This document shows positions 8,855-17,003 of a stretch of 64,000 nucleotides of DNA, in pieces. Below the pieces are notes generated by a model. The model was not told the origin of the DNA, searched no databases, and saw only the letters and a list, made by a program, of their open reading frames with translations. Within the stretch, counting starts at the first letter, position 1. Each line of letters opens with the position of its first letter. Source of the stretch: Methanoregula sp. UBA247. Lineage in GTDB: Archaea > Halobacteriota > Methanomicrobia > Methanomicrobiales > Methanospirillaceae. Made by a program: the position numbers and the translations under genes. The stretch covers positions 47,693-111,692 of the forward strand of contig DADR01000039.1 of assembly GCA_002495055.1 (NCBI GenBank), given 5' to 3'.

Positions 8855-9823
8855 TCACCTGCACTTCTGTGAAGAGAGGACGAACCTGGCGATGAGTGCC
8901 TCCATCTGAATATCACTGTTTGCACCCTCAGAGAGCCGGAAGTCAGTTTCACCAAGATGGTCGATAAGCTCTACTTTTAATCCCCGGTTCATATCCCTTT
9001 TAATGATGGCACGGTAACATTGGTTGATCAGCTCATTAGGAGCAATACCGCGTTCGTGGAGAAGGGCTGCAAGAACGGATTCTGCTCCATCAAAGTCTCC
9101 CTCAAGAGAGAATTTCAGAAGATCTTCAATTTCATCCGGCCGTGCGGTAGAAGTTATTGCATACACCATCTTCTCGTCAATCATGGAGCTCAGGATTGCT
9201 GCACCCTGAAGTGCATTGATTGCTTTCCGCATATCCCCCTGAGCAATATAGACAATCGCATTCAATGCTTCTGGTGTTATGGAAAGACCCTCGCGGCCAG
9301 CGATTCGCCGCGCTTCTTCTTTTACCGCATCCGGACTAAGAGGTTTAAACCGGTAAATTGCACATCTGCTCTGGATCGGATCAATAATCTTGGACGAATA
9401 ATTACAGGAAAGGATGAACCGGCAGGTCTGTGCATAGCTCTCCATAGTCCTTCGAAGAGCTGCCTGTGCATCGGTGGTGAGTGCATCAGCCTCGTCCAGA
9501 AAGAGGATTTTAAAGGTTGCTTCTCCAAGGGGATTCGTGCGTGCGAATTGTTTGATCTGGTTACGCACTACATCAATACCCCGTTCATCAGAGGCGTTCA
9601 GTTCACGGAAATTCATCTGCCACGAATCCTTAAAAAATTCATGCGCAAGCGTCACTGCCGCAGTTGTTTTGCCGACACCGGCACTTCCTGTGAAAAGGAG
9701 GTGGGGAAGAGTTCCACTCTTCACATAGGACGATAATCGCTCCACTATTTCGTCCTGCCCGACAATATCTGCGAGTTTTGACGGTCGATATTTTTCAATC
9801 CAGATTGTATGATTATCTTCCAT
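8855..9823 (-). CDS. rfcS: Replication factor C small subunit (clamp loader)
   Basis: A 322-aa AAA+ clamp-loader subunit that loads PCNA onto primed DNA. Seen: IWIEKYRPSKLADIVGQ at residues 7-23 (RFC box II), Walker A TGSAGVGKTTAA at about 45-56, Walker B LFLDEADALT at about 107-116 (RFC box V, DEAD), and the SRC arginine finger in IQSRCAIYRF at about 150. The C-terminal collar helices follow. It is the first gene of the minus-strand operon that continues with mcm, 10 nt downstream. A 147-nt spacer separates it from the divergent DUF3821 gene. Confidence 0.96.
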   Translation of the reverse strand: MEDNHTIWIEKYRPSKLADIVGQDEIVERLSSYVKSGTLPHLLFTGSAGVGKTTAAVTLAHEFFKDSWQMNFRELNASDERGIDVVRNQIKQFARTNPLGEATFKILFLDEADALTTDAQAALRRTMESYAQTCRFILSCNYSSKIIDPIQSRCAIYRFKPLSPDAVKEEARRIAGREGLSITPEALNAIVYIAQGDMRKAINALQGAAILSSMIDEKMVYAITSTARPDEIEDLLKFSLEGDFDGAESVLAALLHERGIAPNELINQCYRAIIKRDMNRGLKVELIDHLGETDFRLSEGANSDIQMEALIARFVLSSQKCR

Positions 9824-9970
9824 GGGTTTCTCTCATCCTTGTGTTACTGTTTAACTCTGGAGCGTATTGTATGGATAGTCATTACATGGTATTTTCGAAT
9901 TGAGGAAAATCACGTGCTCTTTTTTATGAATGTCATAATGTTTATCATAAGGGTTTTGAAATTACTTTCC

Positions 9971-10999
9971 ATGCACGGAAAATTTATTGTACTCACTTTT
10001 GTCATCGTTTTTATGGTTGTTGCTCCTGTGGCTGGCAACATCGTAAAGATTGCTCCCGGAGCTCCGGTTTTTATCGGTGAGAGTAATCTGGATATCTCTA
10101 AGGCTTTGAGCGGGTGCCATACAATTGCATGGTGGCAAAATGGGACAAATACCAGCGCGCCTCCTGATAAAAATATTACCTTATATGAGCAAAATACCGT
10201 TTCGGATGTAATCTCGCACTACAACATCAGTCCAAATGTTTTTACCGGTTATACAGGTACTTGGTATTGCAATGATAAAAAACCCCCAAAAGTAGTTTTT
10301 GAAGTCCTTGAGCCGGAACTTGACATTAAAGTTTGGGATCTCGACCATAACCAGGATATTAGTGGGAAGTCAGTCCCGGTCTCCACGAAAATTACCTATA
10401 GGGTTGATACTAATCTGTTCTATGCGCTCAAGCCATTAAACCGTCCTGATATCAATCCATCAGATTCGTTTTTTACCGTTTCTTTGACAGATTCTTTCGG
10501 CCAGAATACCAGCAATATTTATACCGGGAGCGCCGGAAAGCCGAACACTCAGATCCTCCCCTTTGATAAACAACCGTTTATAACAGAATCCCCATTCTAC
10601 TGGAAAAATGGAAAAGACTGGGATCGCAGCGCGCGAAATGCGAATGGTGAACCACTCTATACCTCTCCCTCATATACCTTCACCATAAGCCAGAATCTCA
10701 ATCACATGCAGGAATCCTACAGGCTGAACAGTATTACTGATTTTACTGGGAGGATAACCCAGGCAAAAACGATCACCTTCGTTAAAGACAACGTATCTGC
10801 TACGACACAGGTTACCATGCAACCGGTCCTGACAACCCTGCCTGTAATGACCCCAGTTTCATCAGAGACTGATGGGATAACTGCCATTACCACTTCATCT
10901 CCTGTCGCAGAGAAAACAACCTATTCACCTGTTGCGGAATGGATACCTCTGCTCGGTATCGCAATAGCGGGATTGTTCATTATCTCAAGGAACCGGTAG
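9971..10999 (+). CDS. Exported DUF3821-type protein with a C-terminal membrane anchor
   Basis: A 342-aa exported protein. A signal peptide covers about residues 1-26 (FIVLTFVIVFMVVAPVAG), followed by VKIAPGAPVFIGESNLDIS, the typical beginning of DUF3821 domains found in surface proteins of Methanomicrobiales. After the beta-rich domain comes a Thr/Ser/Pro-rich stalk (about 285-320) and a single C-terminal membrane helix (WIPLLGIAIAGLFIISRNR). The frame stays open for 54 codons upstream, but the ATG at 9971 gives a proper signal peptide and is preferred. It is likely an S-layer-associated protein; the role is unknown. Confidence 0.72.
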   Translation: MHGKFIVLTFVIVFMVVAPVAGNIVKIAPGAPVFIGESNLDISKALSGCHTIAWWQNGTNTSAPPDKNITLYEQNTVSDVISHYNISPNVFTGYTGTWYCNDKKPPKVVFEVLEPELDIKVWDLDHNQDISGKSVPVSTKITYRVDTNLFYALKPLNRPDINPSDSFFTVSLTDSFGQNTSNIYTGSAGKPNTQILPFDKQPFITESPFYWKNGKDWDRSARNANGEPLYTSPSYTFTISQNLNHMQESYRLNSITDFTGRITQAKTITFVKDNVSATTQVTMQPVLTTLPVMTPVSSETDGITAITTSSPVAEKTTYSPVAEWIPLLGIAIAGLFIISRNR

Positions 11000-11061
11000 G
11001 ATTGTTTTATTCCAATTTTTTTTAAGGATATACTTTCAATACATGAGAAACGGAGCCGTTT

Positions 11062-11604
11062 ATGAATTTTAAAAATTTTTTTTGGATAGTTTTCATCATT
11101 TCAGGATTAATCCTACCCGTTATGGCTGCAGATGAAATGAACCAGACTGAAAATCCTTGGTACTGGTATAACAAAGCTGTTGACCTGGCAAATGAAGGAA
11201 AATACCAGGAAGCGTTACAGGCAAATGAACAGGCGCTGGCCATAAACGAGAGTATACCGCTTGCACAGGCAAATAAAGCAGGAATACTCGTTCAACTTGG
11301 CAGGTACGATGAGGCGATCATGGCAGCTGACAAGGCTCTCGCAATTAAGGCTAATACTACTGTTGCATTTGCTGTAGCATATTCGAATAAAGGCGATGCG
11401 CTTCGTCATCTCGGAAGGATAGAGGAAGCAAACGCCGCATTTGCAAAAGCGTTCGAGCTTGATAAGAGCCTTGTACCCCCGGTTTTAACCTCACTCTCCG
11501 TGCCTGCGACAACACCCAAATCTCCCCCCCTATGGTTCACTGCACCAGTTGCTATCACGCTCGTGCTGATTTTCTGCAGTTACTTCCTTCGGATAAGGGA
11601 ATAA
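11062..11604 (+). CDS. Membrane-anchored TPR-repeat protein
   Basis: A 180-aa protein with an N-terminal signal peptide or anchor (residues about 6-22, FFWIVFIISGLILPVMAAD), three TPR-type helical pairs (about 35-140: WYNKAVDLANEGKYQEALQA, ANKAGILVQLGRYDEAIMAA, YSNKGDALRHLGRIEEANAA) and a C-terminal membrane helix (about 155-174). TPR domains bind protein partners; here the domain would face outside the cell. It follows the DUF3821 gene by 62 nt on the same strand and may share its promoter. The specific role is unknown. Confidence 0.8.
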   Translation: MNFKNFFWIVFIISGLILPVMAADEMNQTENPWYWYNKAVDLANEGKYQEALQANEQALAINESIPLAQANKAGILVQLGRYDEAIMAADKALAIKANTTVAFAVAYSNKGDALRHLGRIEEANAAFAKAFELDKSLVPPVLTSLSVPATTPKSPPLWFTAPVAITLVLIFCSYFLRIRE

Positions 11605-11742
11605 TCCTGTATCTTTCTTTGTTCTCTTTTGAAGGTTATTGTTGGAGGGCATTACTCTCGAACCAGAGAACCATTCTGATACGATGAAATTTGGCACGGA
11701 CTATATCTTGAATACGATTACCTGATAATTCTGATATAACCT

Positions 11743-12513
11743 ATGGAAGGCACAGTAAGGGTATTTGCCGGGGAGTATGCTGGTTGCACACTAACAGTAC
11801 CGGATGATGAAAATCAGAGTCCGGCATGGGTGGTAACACCGGGTGGTGCTTATTGCCGTTTTATGTTTCTATCTGGTACTCTCACTGAGGTTACCGACAT
11901 TGGGGATATGGTGCATTCCCGCATAGCTGATCCGACAGGTGTATTCAATCTGGTGATTGGCGGTAGAAATACCACACTCGCGGAAACATTCAGGAAACTT
12001 TCCGTGCCCTCCTTTGTTACGGTCATAGGGAGAGCCCAGATGTACCTGAAGGAGGGCAGGGTATCGTTATCCGTGCGTCCTGATAGTATCCAGAATGTAA
12101 ATCGTCAGGTGCGTGACCAGTGGGTACTGGCAACAGCTCACGCGACACTTGGGCGTCTTTTCCTGATGAATCATGCCATACAGGGTAGATGTACAGATCG
12201 CCGTATTCTTGTTGCGTTTAACCACTACTCAATAACGAAAACAAGGCTACGGGAACTCGCAGTAATGGTTGAAAGTGTAGTACAGGCTGTCCGTCCTTTG
12301 GGATGTGATTCTTCTGTCTCACCCGATGTACGCACGCTGGTTATAGAGTTCATGCAGGCAGGAAGCGGGCCACGGGGGATTTCAGTAGATGATATTATTG
12401 AGCAGGCTGCGATGCGCGGTGTATTCCAGGAGGCCGTTCTCGCTGCGATTGAATCGCTCATCATTGATGATGAATGCTACCAGCCTAAAAAGGGATTTGT
12501 AAAACTGTTATGA
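11743..12513 (+). CDS. OB-fold, RPA-associated protein (RPA32-like)
   Basis: A 256-aa protein with an N-terminal OB-fold (about residues 25-125: CRFMFLSGTLTEVTDIGD, RIADPTGVFNLVIGG, FVTVIGRAQMY) and a C-terminal winged helix (about 200-255: RTLVIEFMQAGSGPRGISVDDIIEQA). This arrangement is that of the archaeal RPA-associated/RPA32-like family that partners single-strand DNA binding protein RPA; no rpa gene itself is in the window. Its stop overlaps the start of the phosphoesterase gene by 4 nt (ATGA), which in turn overlaps lhr, so the three form a DNA-processing operon. Confidence 0.75.
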   Translation: MEGTVRVFAGEYAGCTLTVPDDENQSPAWVVTPGGAYCRFMFLSGTLTEVTDIGDMVHSRIADPTGVFNLVIGGRNTTLAETFRKLSVPSFVTVIGRAQMYLKEGRVSLSVRPDSIQNVNRQVRDQWVLATAHATLGRLFLMNHAIQGRCTDRRILVAFNHYSITKTRLRELAVMVESVVQAVRPLGCDSSVSPDVRTLVIEFMQAGSGPRGISVDDIIEQAAMRGVFQEAVLAAIESLIIDDECYQPKKGFVKLL

Positions 12514-13265
12514 ATCTGGAATTTTTTAGTAACGGCCCGGCACTGGTTATTGAAGGTGAAGAGCGATTATTGGTTGTTGCAGACACCCATTTTGGTATTG
12601 AGGCAGATCTCGCAGCGCATGGTCTGCATTTCAGGAGCCACAGTGCTGATCGACTCGAACGTTTATTGAAAATTATTGATGCTGCAGACCCGGATATGCT
12701 GATACTGCTCGGAGATATCAAACATAGCATCCCTTCGCTTACCCGGCAGGAGTATTATGAAATGCCCGGGATTCTCGAGGCCATTCGCAGTCGCATCCCT
12801 CTTAAGGTATTTCCCGGCAACCATGACATTGGTATCGAACGATATCTTCTCGATACCGAGCTCCAGCCAAGAGATGGAGTAATCCTTGATGGCGTCGGAT
12901 ACCTTCATGGACATATGTACCCTTCCCCACAGCTTGCAGGGCCCCTGATTGTTATCGGGCACCATCATCCCCTGTTCTTGCTGAAAGATGAAGTGGGATG
13001 CTCTCTTCAGGCCCCGGCATACCTGCGGGCAGGCCTTGATACAAAAGGACTGGGACTGGATATGCATCAAAATAACCTTTCACCCCCCCGTGTACTGTTC
13101 ATGCCCGCTTTTAACGAGATCGCTGGTTACGATATCCTTCAGATTATCAATAATCCGTTTTCACCATTTTCACGATTCATAAAAAAAGAGGAAGCCGAGA
13201 TCATCCTTGCCGACGGGACATACATCGGTCCACTTAGCTTGCAGCAATCAGATGAAACCGATTGA
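12510..13265 (+). CDS. Calcineurin-like metallophosphoesterase of the Lhr-linked type
   Basis: A 251-aa metallophosphoesterase. The five family motifs are visible: VVADTHFG (residues about 24-31), LLGDIKHS (about 71), FPGNHD (about 104), and GHHHPLF (about 153-156) with a preceding GYLHGHMYP. Proteins of this group (predicted ICC-like phosphoesterases) are commonly encoded beside Lhr-type helicases and may act on nucleic acid ends; the substrate is not known. The gene overlaps the OB-fold gene by 4 nt and lhr by 14 nt, the tightest possible coupling. Confidence 0.85.
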   Translation: MNLEFFSNGPALVIEGEERLLVVADTHFGIEADLAAHGLHFRSHSADRLERLLKIIDAADPDMLILLGDIKHSIPSLTRQEYYEMPGILEAIRSRIPLKVFPGNHDIGIERYLLDTELQPRDGVILDGVGYLHGHMYPSPQLAGPLIVIGHHHPLFLLKDEVGCSLQAPAYLRAGLDTKGLGLDMHQNNLSPPRVLFMPAFNEIAGYDILQIINNPFSPFSRFIKKEEAEIILADGTYIGPLSLQQSDETD

Positions 13266-15948
13266 AGTCCTGGATCCAAAGGTTCAGGCATGCATAAAAA
13301 AGCGCGGTTTTTCCGTGCTGTCAGATGCCCAGAAACAGGCAATTCCCCTGATCCTTAAAGGAAACCATGTGTTCCTGATTGCACCAACCGGTACGGGAAA
13401 GACCGAAAGTGCGATGTTTCCGGTTTTTAATAAACTTTTGTCAATGCCCTCGGGTGGAGGAATAAAGGCGCTTTACATAACGCCCCTGCGTTCACTTAAC
13501 CGTGATATACTGGCCCGTATGCAATGGTGGTGCGGAGAGCTCGGATTGTCTGTCGGTGTACGGCATGGGGACACCCCCATGGGAGAACGACGTAAACAGG
13601 CACTGTCCCCGCCCGATCTCCTGATCACCACCCCGGAGACGTTCCAGGCACTTTTCATGGGAAAACGGCTCCGAAAACATCTCGCGCAGGTCAGGTTCGT
13701 GATAATCGATGAAATACATGAACTCGCCGGAAGCAAACGTGGTGCCCAGCTTGCTGTTGCGCTTGAACGGCTCCATGTATATGCTGGTGAATTCCAACGC
13801 ATTGGCTTGTCGGCAACTGTGGGAAATCCTGAGGATATTGCGCGTTTTCTCTGCGGTGCACGTCCGTTCTCTGTTGTTTCGGTTCCCGTCGCAAAACAAC
13901 TGGATATTACCGTTAAGTTCGTTGGAGATAATTTCCAGCAACAGACTGAAATTCTTTCAAAAGCCCTGAAAAGAGATGGATCAACCCTTGTCTTTGTGAA
14001 CACCCGGGTGACTGCTGAAGCGCTGGGGCACGCCCTGTATGGACGCGGGGATGTTGAAGTGCACCATGGATCGCTCTCAAAAGAGGTGAGAATCGATGCC
14101 GAGGAACGGTTCAAACGTGGTGAGATCCGGACACTCATCTGCACTTCATCGATGGAGCTCGGTATAGATATTGGGAGGGTTGATCATGTGATCCAGTTTG
14201 GATCCCCCCGGGAAGTTGCCCGGCTCGTGCAACGGATAGGCCGTGCCGGTCACCAGCTCAACACAATCTCGCGGGGGACAATTCTCGCGACCGGTTTTGA
14301 TGACCTCCTTGAGTCACTGGTCATCGCAAAAAAAGCCAAGTCAAACGAGATTGAGAAGGTGGTGCCACACAGGAATGCCGCAGATGTGCTTGCCAACCAG
14401 ATTGCTGCTATTGCCGTGGAATATGGCGAGATAGAACGGGCAAAAATCCGTGAGATTCTCGAACGCACTGCTGTTTTTACTGCTTGCGGGATACTCCTTG
14501 ATGACGTTTGCCGGCAGATGGAAGAACACCGGTTAATACGGATCGATGGGAGCCGGATTATAACAACAGCACGCGCCAGACGCTACCTGGCCGGTAATCT
14601 TTCCATGATCCATGATGAGCGAAAGGTGCCGATCTTTGATATGGTCTCCCGGAGAACGGTGGGTTCTCTCGATGAATCGTTTGTTGTCGGGTGGATTCAT
14701 GCCGGAGTAGTTTTCATTACCAAAGGGCAGCTCTGGCGGGTAATTGAGATTGCTGATGGAAAACTGACAGTAGAACCTGCAAAGAAAGCACAGGGAGAAC
14801 TTCCCTCGTGGGAAGGTGAGCAGATTCCGGTACCATTCTCAGTTGCCCGTGAGGCTGGGAAGATGCGGAGGACACGCGATATTTCGAAATATACCCCGGA
14901 GCCTGATGGTATCAGATTTGCAGAGAAGTTCCTCTCTGAAATGGATAAAAACCGCTCTCTGATCTCCACGGATCTGCTCATCACACTGGAAAACACTGAT
15001 GACGGAGTTGTCTGTAATGTCTGTGCGGGTCACAAGGTAAATGAAGCCCTTGGACGTGTACTATCGATACTCATATCAGCACGGTATGGAACAACCGTTG
15101 GTCTTGAACTTGATGCATATCGCATGCTCCTCCGATTACCTTCTTCTATCAGGGCCGCAGATGTACGGGATCTTTTACTCTCCCTTGATCCGTCACATAT
15201 GCCGGGAATTCTCCGGCTTGCCCTGAAACGCACCGCCCTTTTTAAGTGGAAACTTGTTCAGATCGCAAAGAAATTCGGTGCGATCGATCCGGATGCTGAT
15301 TACGAAAAGATCAGTATCCAGCGTCTATTGGAATACTTTGATAATACGGTTGTTCAAACGGAAGCGTACCGGGAACTACTCTCAGAGTATATGGACATTG
15401 ATACCGCTGTTTTGTTGATCCGTAAGGTTAAACAGGGTGAGATTAGTGTTGCATTGGGACCCCATTCAATGATTGGTGCCGGCGGATTGCTTTCATCCCG
15501 TGATCAAATTCCTCCTCCTACCGCTGATCAAGCGGTAATCGCAACGCTCAAACGGAGGCTTGACCAAGAGGATGTCCTGCTTGTATGCATGAACTGCCGG
15601 GACTGGAAGAGCCGGACCGGTGTTACACGCGTACCTGATCACCCCCAATGCCCGAAATGCGGAGCACGTCTCATTGCAGCACTCAAACCCTATGAAGATG
15701 AATTGTATGCAGGCATCAGGAAATCTAAAAAAACCCCAAGTGAGCGTGCGGTAGAGCAGCGTCTCTTAAAAAATGCCAATATTGTTTTATCCAGCGGGAA
15801 AAAGGCAGTGATTGCCCTTTCGGCACGGGGTGTCGGGCCGGAGAACGCGTCCCGGATCCTTGCAACCCTGACTGACGGCGATGCCTTCTATCGGGAGATT
15901 ATAAAAGCAGAACGAAATTTCATCCAGACACACCGGTACTGGTCGTAA
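13252..15948 (+). CDS. Lhr-type DEAD/DEAH helicase with C-terminal zinc site
   Basis: An 898-aa superfamily 2 helicase of the Lhr family, 3'-5' helicases linked to DNA repair. Seen: a Q-motif region FSVLSDAQKQAIPLI, Walker A IAPTGTGKTES (about 41-51), Walker B IIDEIHEL (about 153), motif III LSATVGNP, motif IV/V (LVFVNTRVTAEALG, STSSMELGIDIG) and motif VI VQRIGRAGHQ. The C-terminal part holds a zinc-binding pair CMNCRDW and CPKCGARL near residue 780-805. The start at 13252 overlaps the preceding gene by 14 nt; an upstream in-frame ATG lies deeper in that gene and is less likely. Confidence 0.93.
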   Translation: MKPIEVLDPKVQACIKKRGFSVLSDAQKQAIPLILKGNHVFLIAPTGTGKTESAMFPVFNKLLSMPSGGGIKALYITPLRSLNRDILARMQWWCGELGLSVGVRHGDTPMGERRKQALSPPDLLITTPETFQALFMGKRLRKHLAQVRFVIIDEIHELAGSKRGAQLAVALERLHVYAGEFQRIGLSATVGNPEDIARFLCGARPFSVVSVPVAKQLDITVKFVGDNFQQQTEILSKALKRDGSTLVFVNTRVTAEALGHALYGRGDVEVHHGSLSKEVRIDAEERFKRGEIRTLICTSSMELGIDIGRVDHVIQFGSPREVARLVQRIGRAGHQLNTISRGTILATGFDDLLESLVIAKKAKSNEIEKVVPHRNAADVLANQIAAIAVEYGEIERAKIREILERTAVFTACGILLDDVCRQMEEHRLIRIDGSRIITTARARRYLAGNLSMIHDERKVPIFDMVSRRTVGSLDESFVVGWIHAGVVFITKGQLWRVIEIADGKLTVEPAKKAQGELPSWEGEQIPVPFSVAREAGKMRRTRDISKYTPEPDGIRFAEKFLSEMDKNRSLISTDLLITLENTDDGVVCNVCAGHKVNEALGRVLSILISARYGTTVGLELDAYRMLLRLPSSIRAADVRDLLLSLDPSHMPGILRLALKRTALFKWKLVQIAKKFGAIDPDADYEKISIQRLLEYFDNTVVQTEAYRELLSEYMDIDTAVLLIRKVKQGEISVALGPHSMIGAGGLLSSRDQIPPPTADQAVIATLKRRLDQEDVLLVCMNCRDWKSRTGVTRVPDHPQCPKCGARLIAALKPYEDELYAGIRKSKKTPSERAVEQRLLKNANIVLSSGKKAVIALSARGVGPENASRILATLTDGDAFYREIIKAERNFIQTHRYWS

Positions 15949-15975
15949 AATCCGATAAAAATGAGAATTTACCTC

Positions 15976-16530
15976 TTACATTATACTTTCGAGTTTCTGC
16001 TCGAGGAAATCAAGTCCTTTCTTGATATCTTCAAGGTTCTTGCCACCCGTGAGTATGATCTTTCCAGAAGAGAACAGAAGCGCAACGATTTTTGGATCCT
16101 TAATCCGGTACACAAGTCCCGGGAACTGCTCAGGTTCGTACTCAATATTTTCAAGATTAAGGGTTATCACAACTTTATTGAGATTGATGTATTTACCGAT
16201 ATCATACGAACAGACAATATTCGTTACCGCTACTTTAGGTTCTTTGTAAGTATCAACACCCGCTTCCTTAAGAGACTTCATGATTATTCTAAGCCCGTCA
16301 GCAAGCGCCTTTTTATCACGGATACCTGTCAGAACAACTTTCCCCGATGAAAAAATCAGTGACGCGATTTTCGGGTTTTCAATCCTATAGACTGCACCGG
16401 GAAATCGTTTCGTGTTGAGTTCGCAGCTTTTAATTTTACTGGAAACATCAACAAGATCGATGGAATCGGCAATCACACCCGAGGCAACGATATTCTCAAT
16501 TTTTAATGATTCATACTTTTTATCTGCCAT
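15976..16530 (-). CDS. tbp: TATA-box binding protein
   Basis: A 184-aa archaeal TBP that recognises TATA boxes and recruits TFB and RNA polymerase. The two direct repeats of the saddle are evident: ENPKIASLIFSSGKVVLTG at about 49-67 and DPKIVALLFSSGKIILTGGK at about 148-167, each preceded by FPGxVYRI. Length is typical. It is transcribed toward lhr, and the two genes converge with 27 nt between the stops. The upstream side faces the 473-nt spacer with repeats. Confidence 0.97.
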   Translation of the reverse strand: MADKKYESLKIENIVASGVIADSIDLVDVSSKIKSCELNTKRFPGAVYRIENPKIASLIFSSGKVVLTGIRDKKALADGLRIIMKSLKEAGVDTYKEPKVAVTNIVCSYDIGKYINLNKVVITLNLENIEYEPEQFPGLVYRIKDPKIVALLFSSGKIILTGGKNLEDIKKGLDFLEQKLESIM

Positions 16531-16691
16531 CTACTATACTATACTTTTCCTTGAATCATAATACTAATGGACAATCTTTATGTCCTGTCGGTGAAGATGT
16601 CAAAAAAAATAGCATTATTAGGTTCGGGCTGTCCTCTTGGAATTTTTAGACTGGCAATAGTAATCCCATTACTAATCCGGGAACGTAAGAG

Positions 16692-16709
16692 TATGGTAAC
16701 AGTACCATA
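16692..16709. promoter_or_regulatory. Perfect 7-bp inverted repeat, possible operator
   Basis: TATGGTA at 16692-16698 and TACCATA at 16703-16709 are perfect inverted arms around a 4-nt centre (ACAG). There is no T-run after it, so it is unlikely to be a terminator. It may be a binding site for a dimeric regulator such as the ribbon-helix-helix segment encoded by the next gene; this is speculation from position only. Confidence 0.35.
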
Positions 16710-16737
16710 GCATCAGATAAGAATCACTGCGAGAAAA

Positions 16738-16773
16738 GATATGGCCAGAAAAAATGATATGGCCAGAAAAAAT
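16738..16773. repeat. Perfect tandem duplication of an 18-nt unit
   Basis: The unit GATATGGCCAGAAAAAAT occurs at 16738-16755 and again directly at 16756-16773 without mismatch. It lies in the tbp/acyl-CoA synthetase spacer. It contains a TGGCCA palindrome in each copy, so it could bind a regulator at two adjacent sites, or simply be a slippage duplication. Confidence 0.85.
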
Positions 16774-17003
16774 CTAAAATTTTAATCAAGAAGATAAATC
16801 GCAATCACCTGTACACTGTAGATCTGAAAATAGTACCTCAACCAGAATATCTGCACCACATCAGTCACAAGCAGTGTTCGATGTTTTTAGAGTATCCTTC
16901 TGTGTTTAGAATAATTATGCGATAATTTTTTTTTTAAAATCGATAAATGTGGTGTAAATAATAATCGAAAAACCTATTATGTGCACCATCAAATCGATCT
17001 AGA

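Larger units (their letters stand above)
16531..17003. other. 473-nt gene-free spacer between tbp and the acyl-CoA synthetase gene
   Basis: No credible reading frame is visible. The spacer must hold the divergent promoters of tbp (minus) and the acyl-CoA synthetase gene (plus). It contains an 18-nt perfect tandem duplication, a 7-bp inverted repeat with a 4-nt loop, and an AT-rich stretch (TGTAAATAATA at 16953-16963) about 45 nt before the ATG at 17004 that could be a TATA box. The overall composition is AT-rich. Confidence 0.6.
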
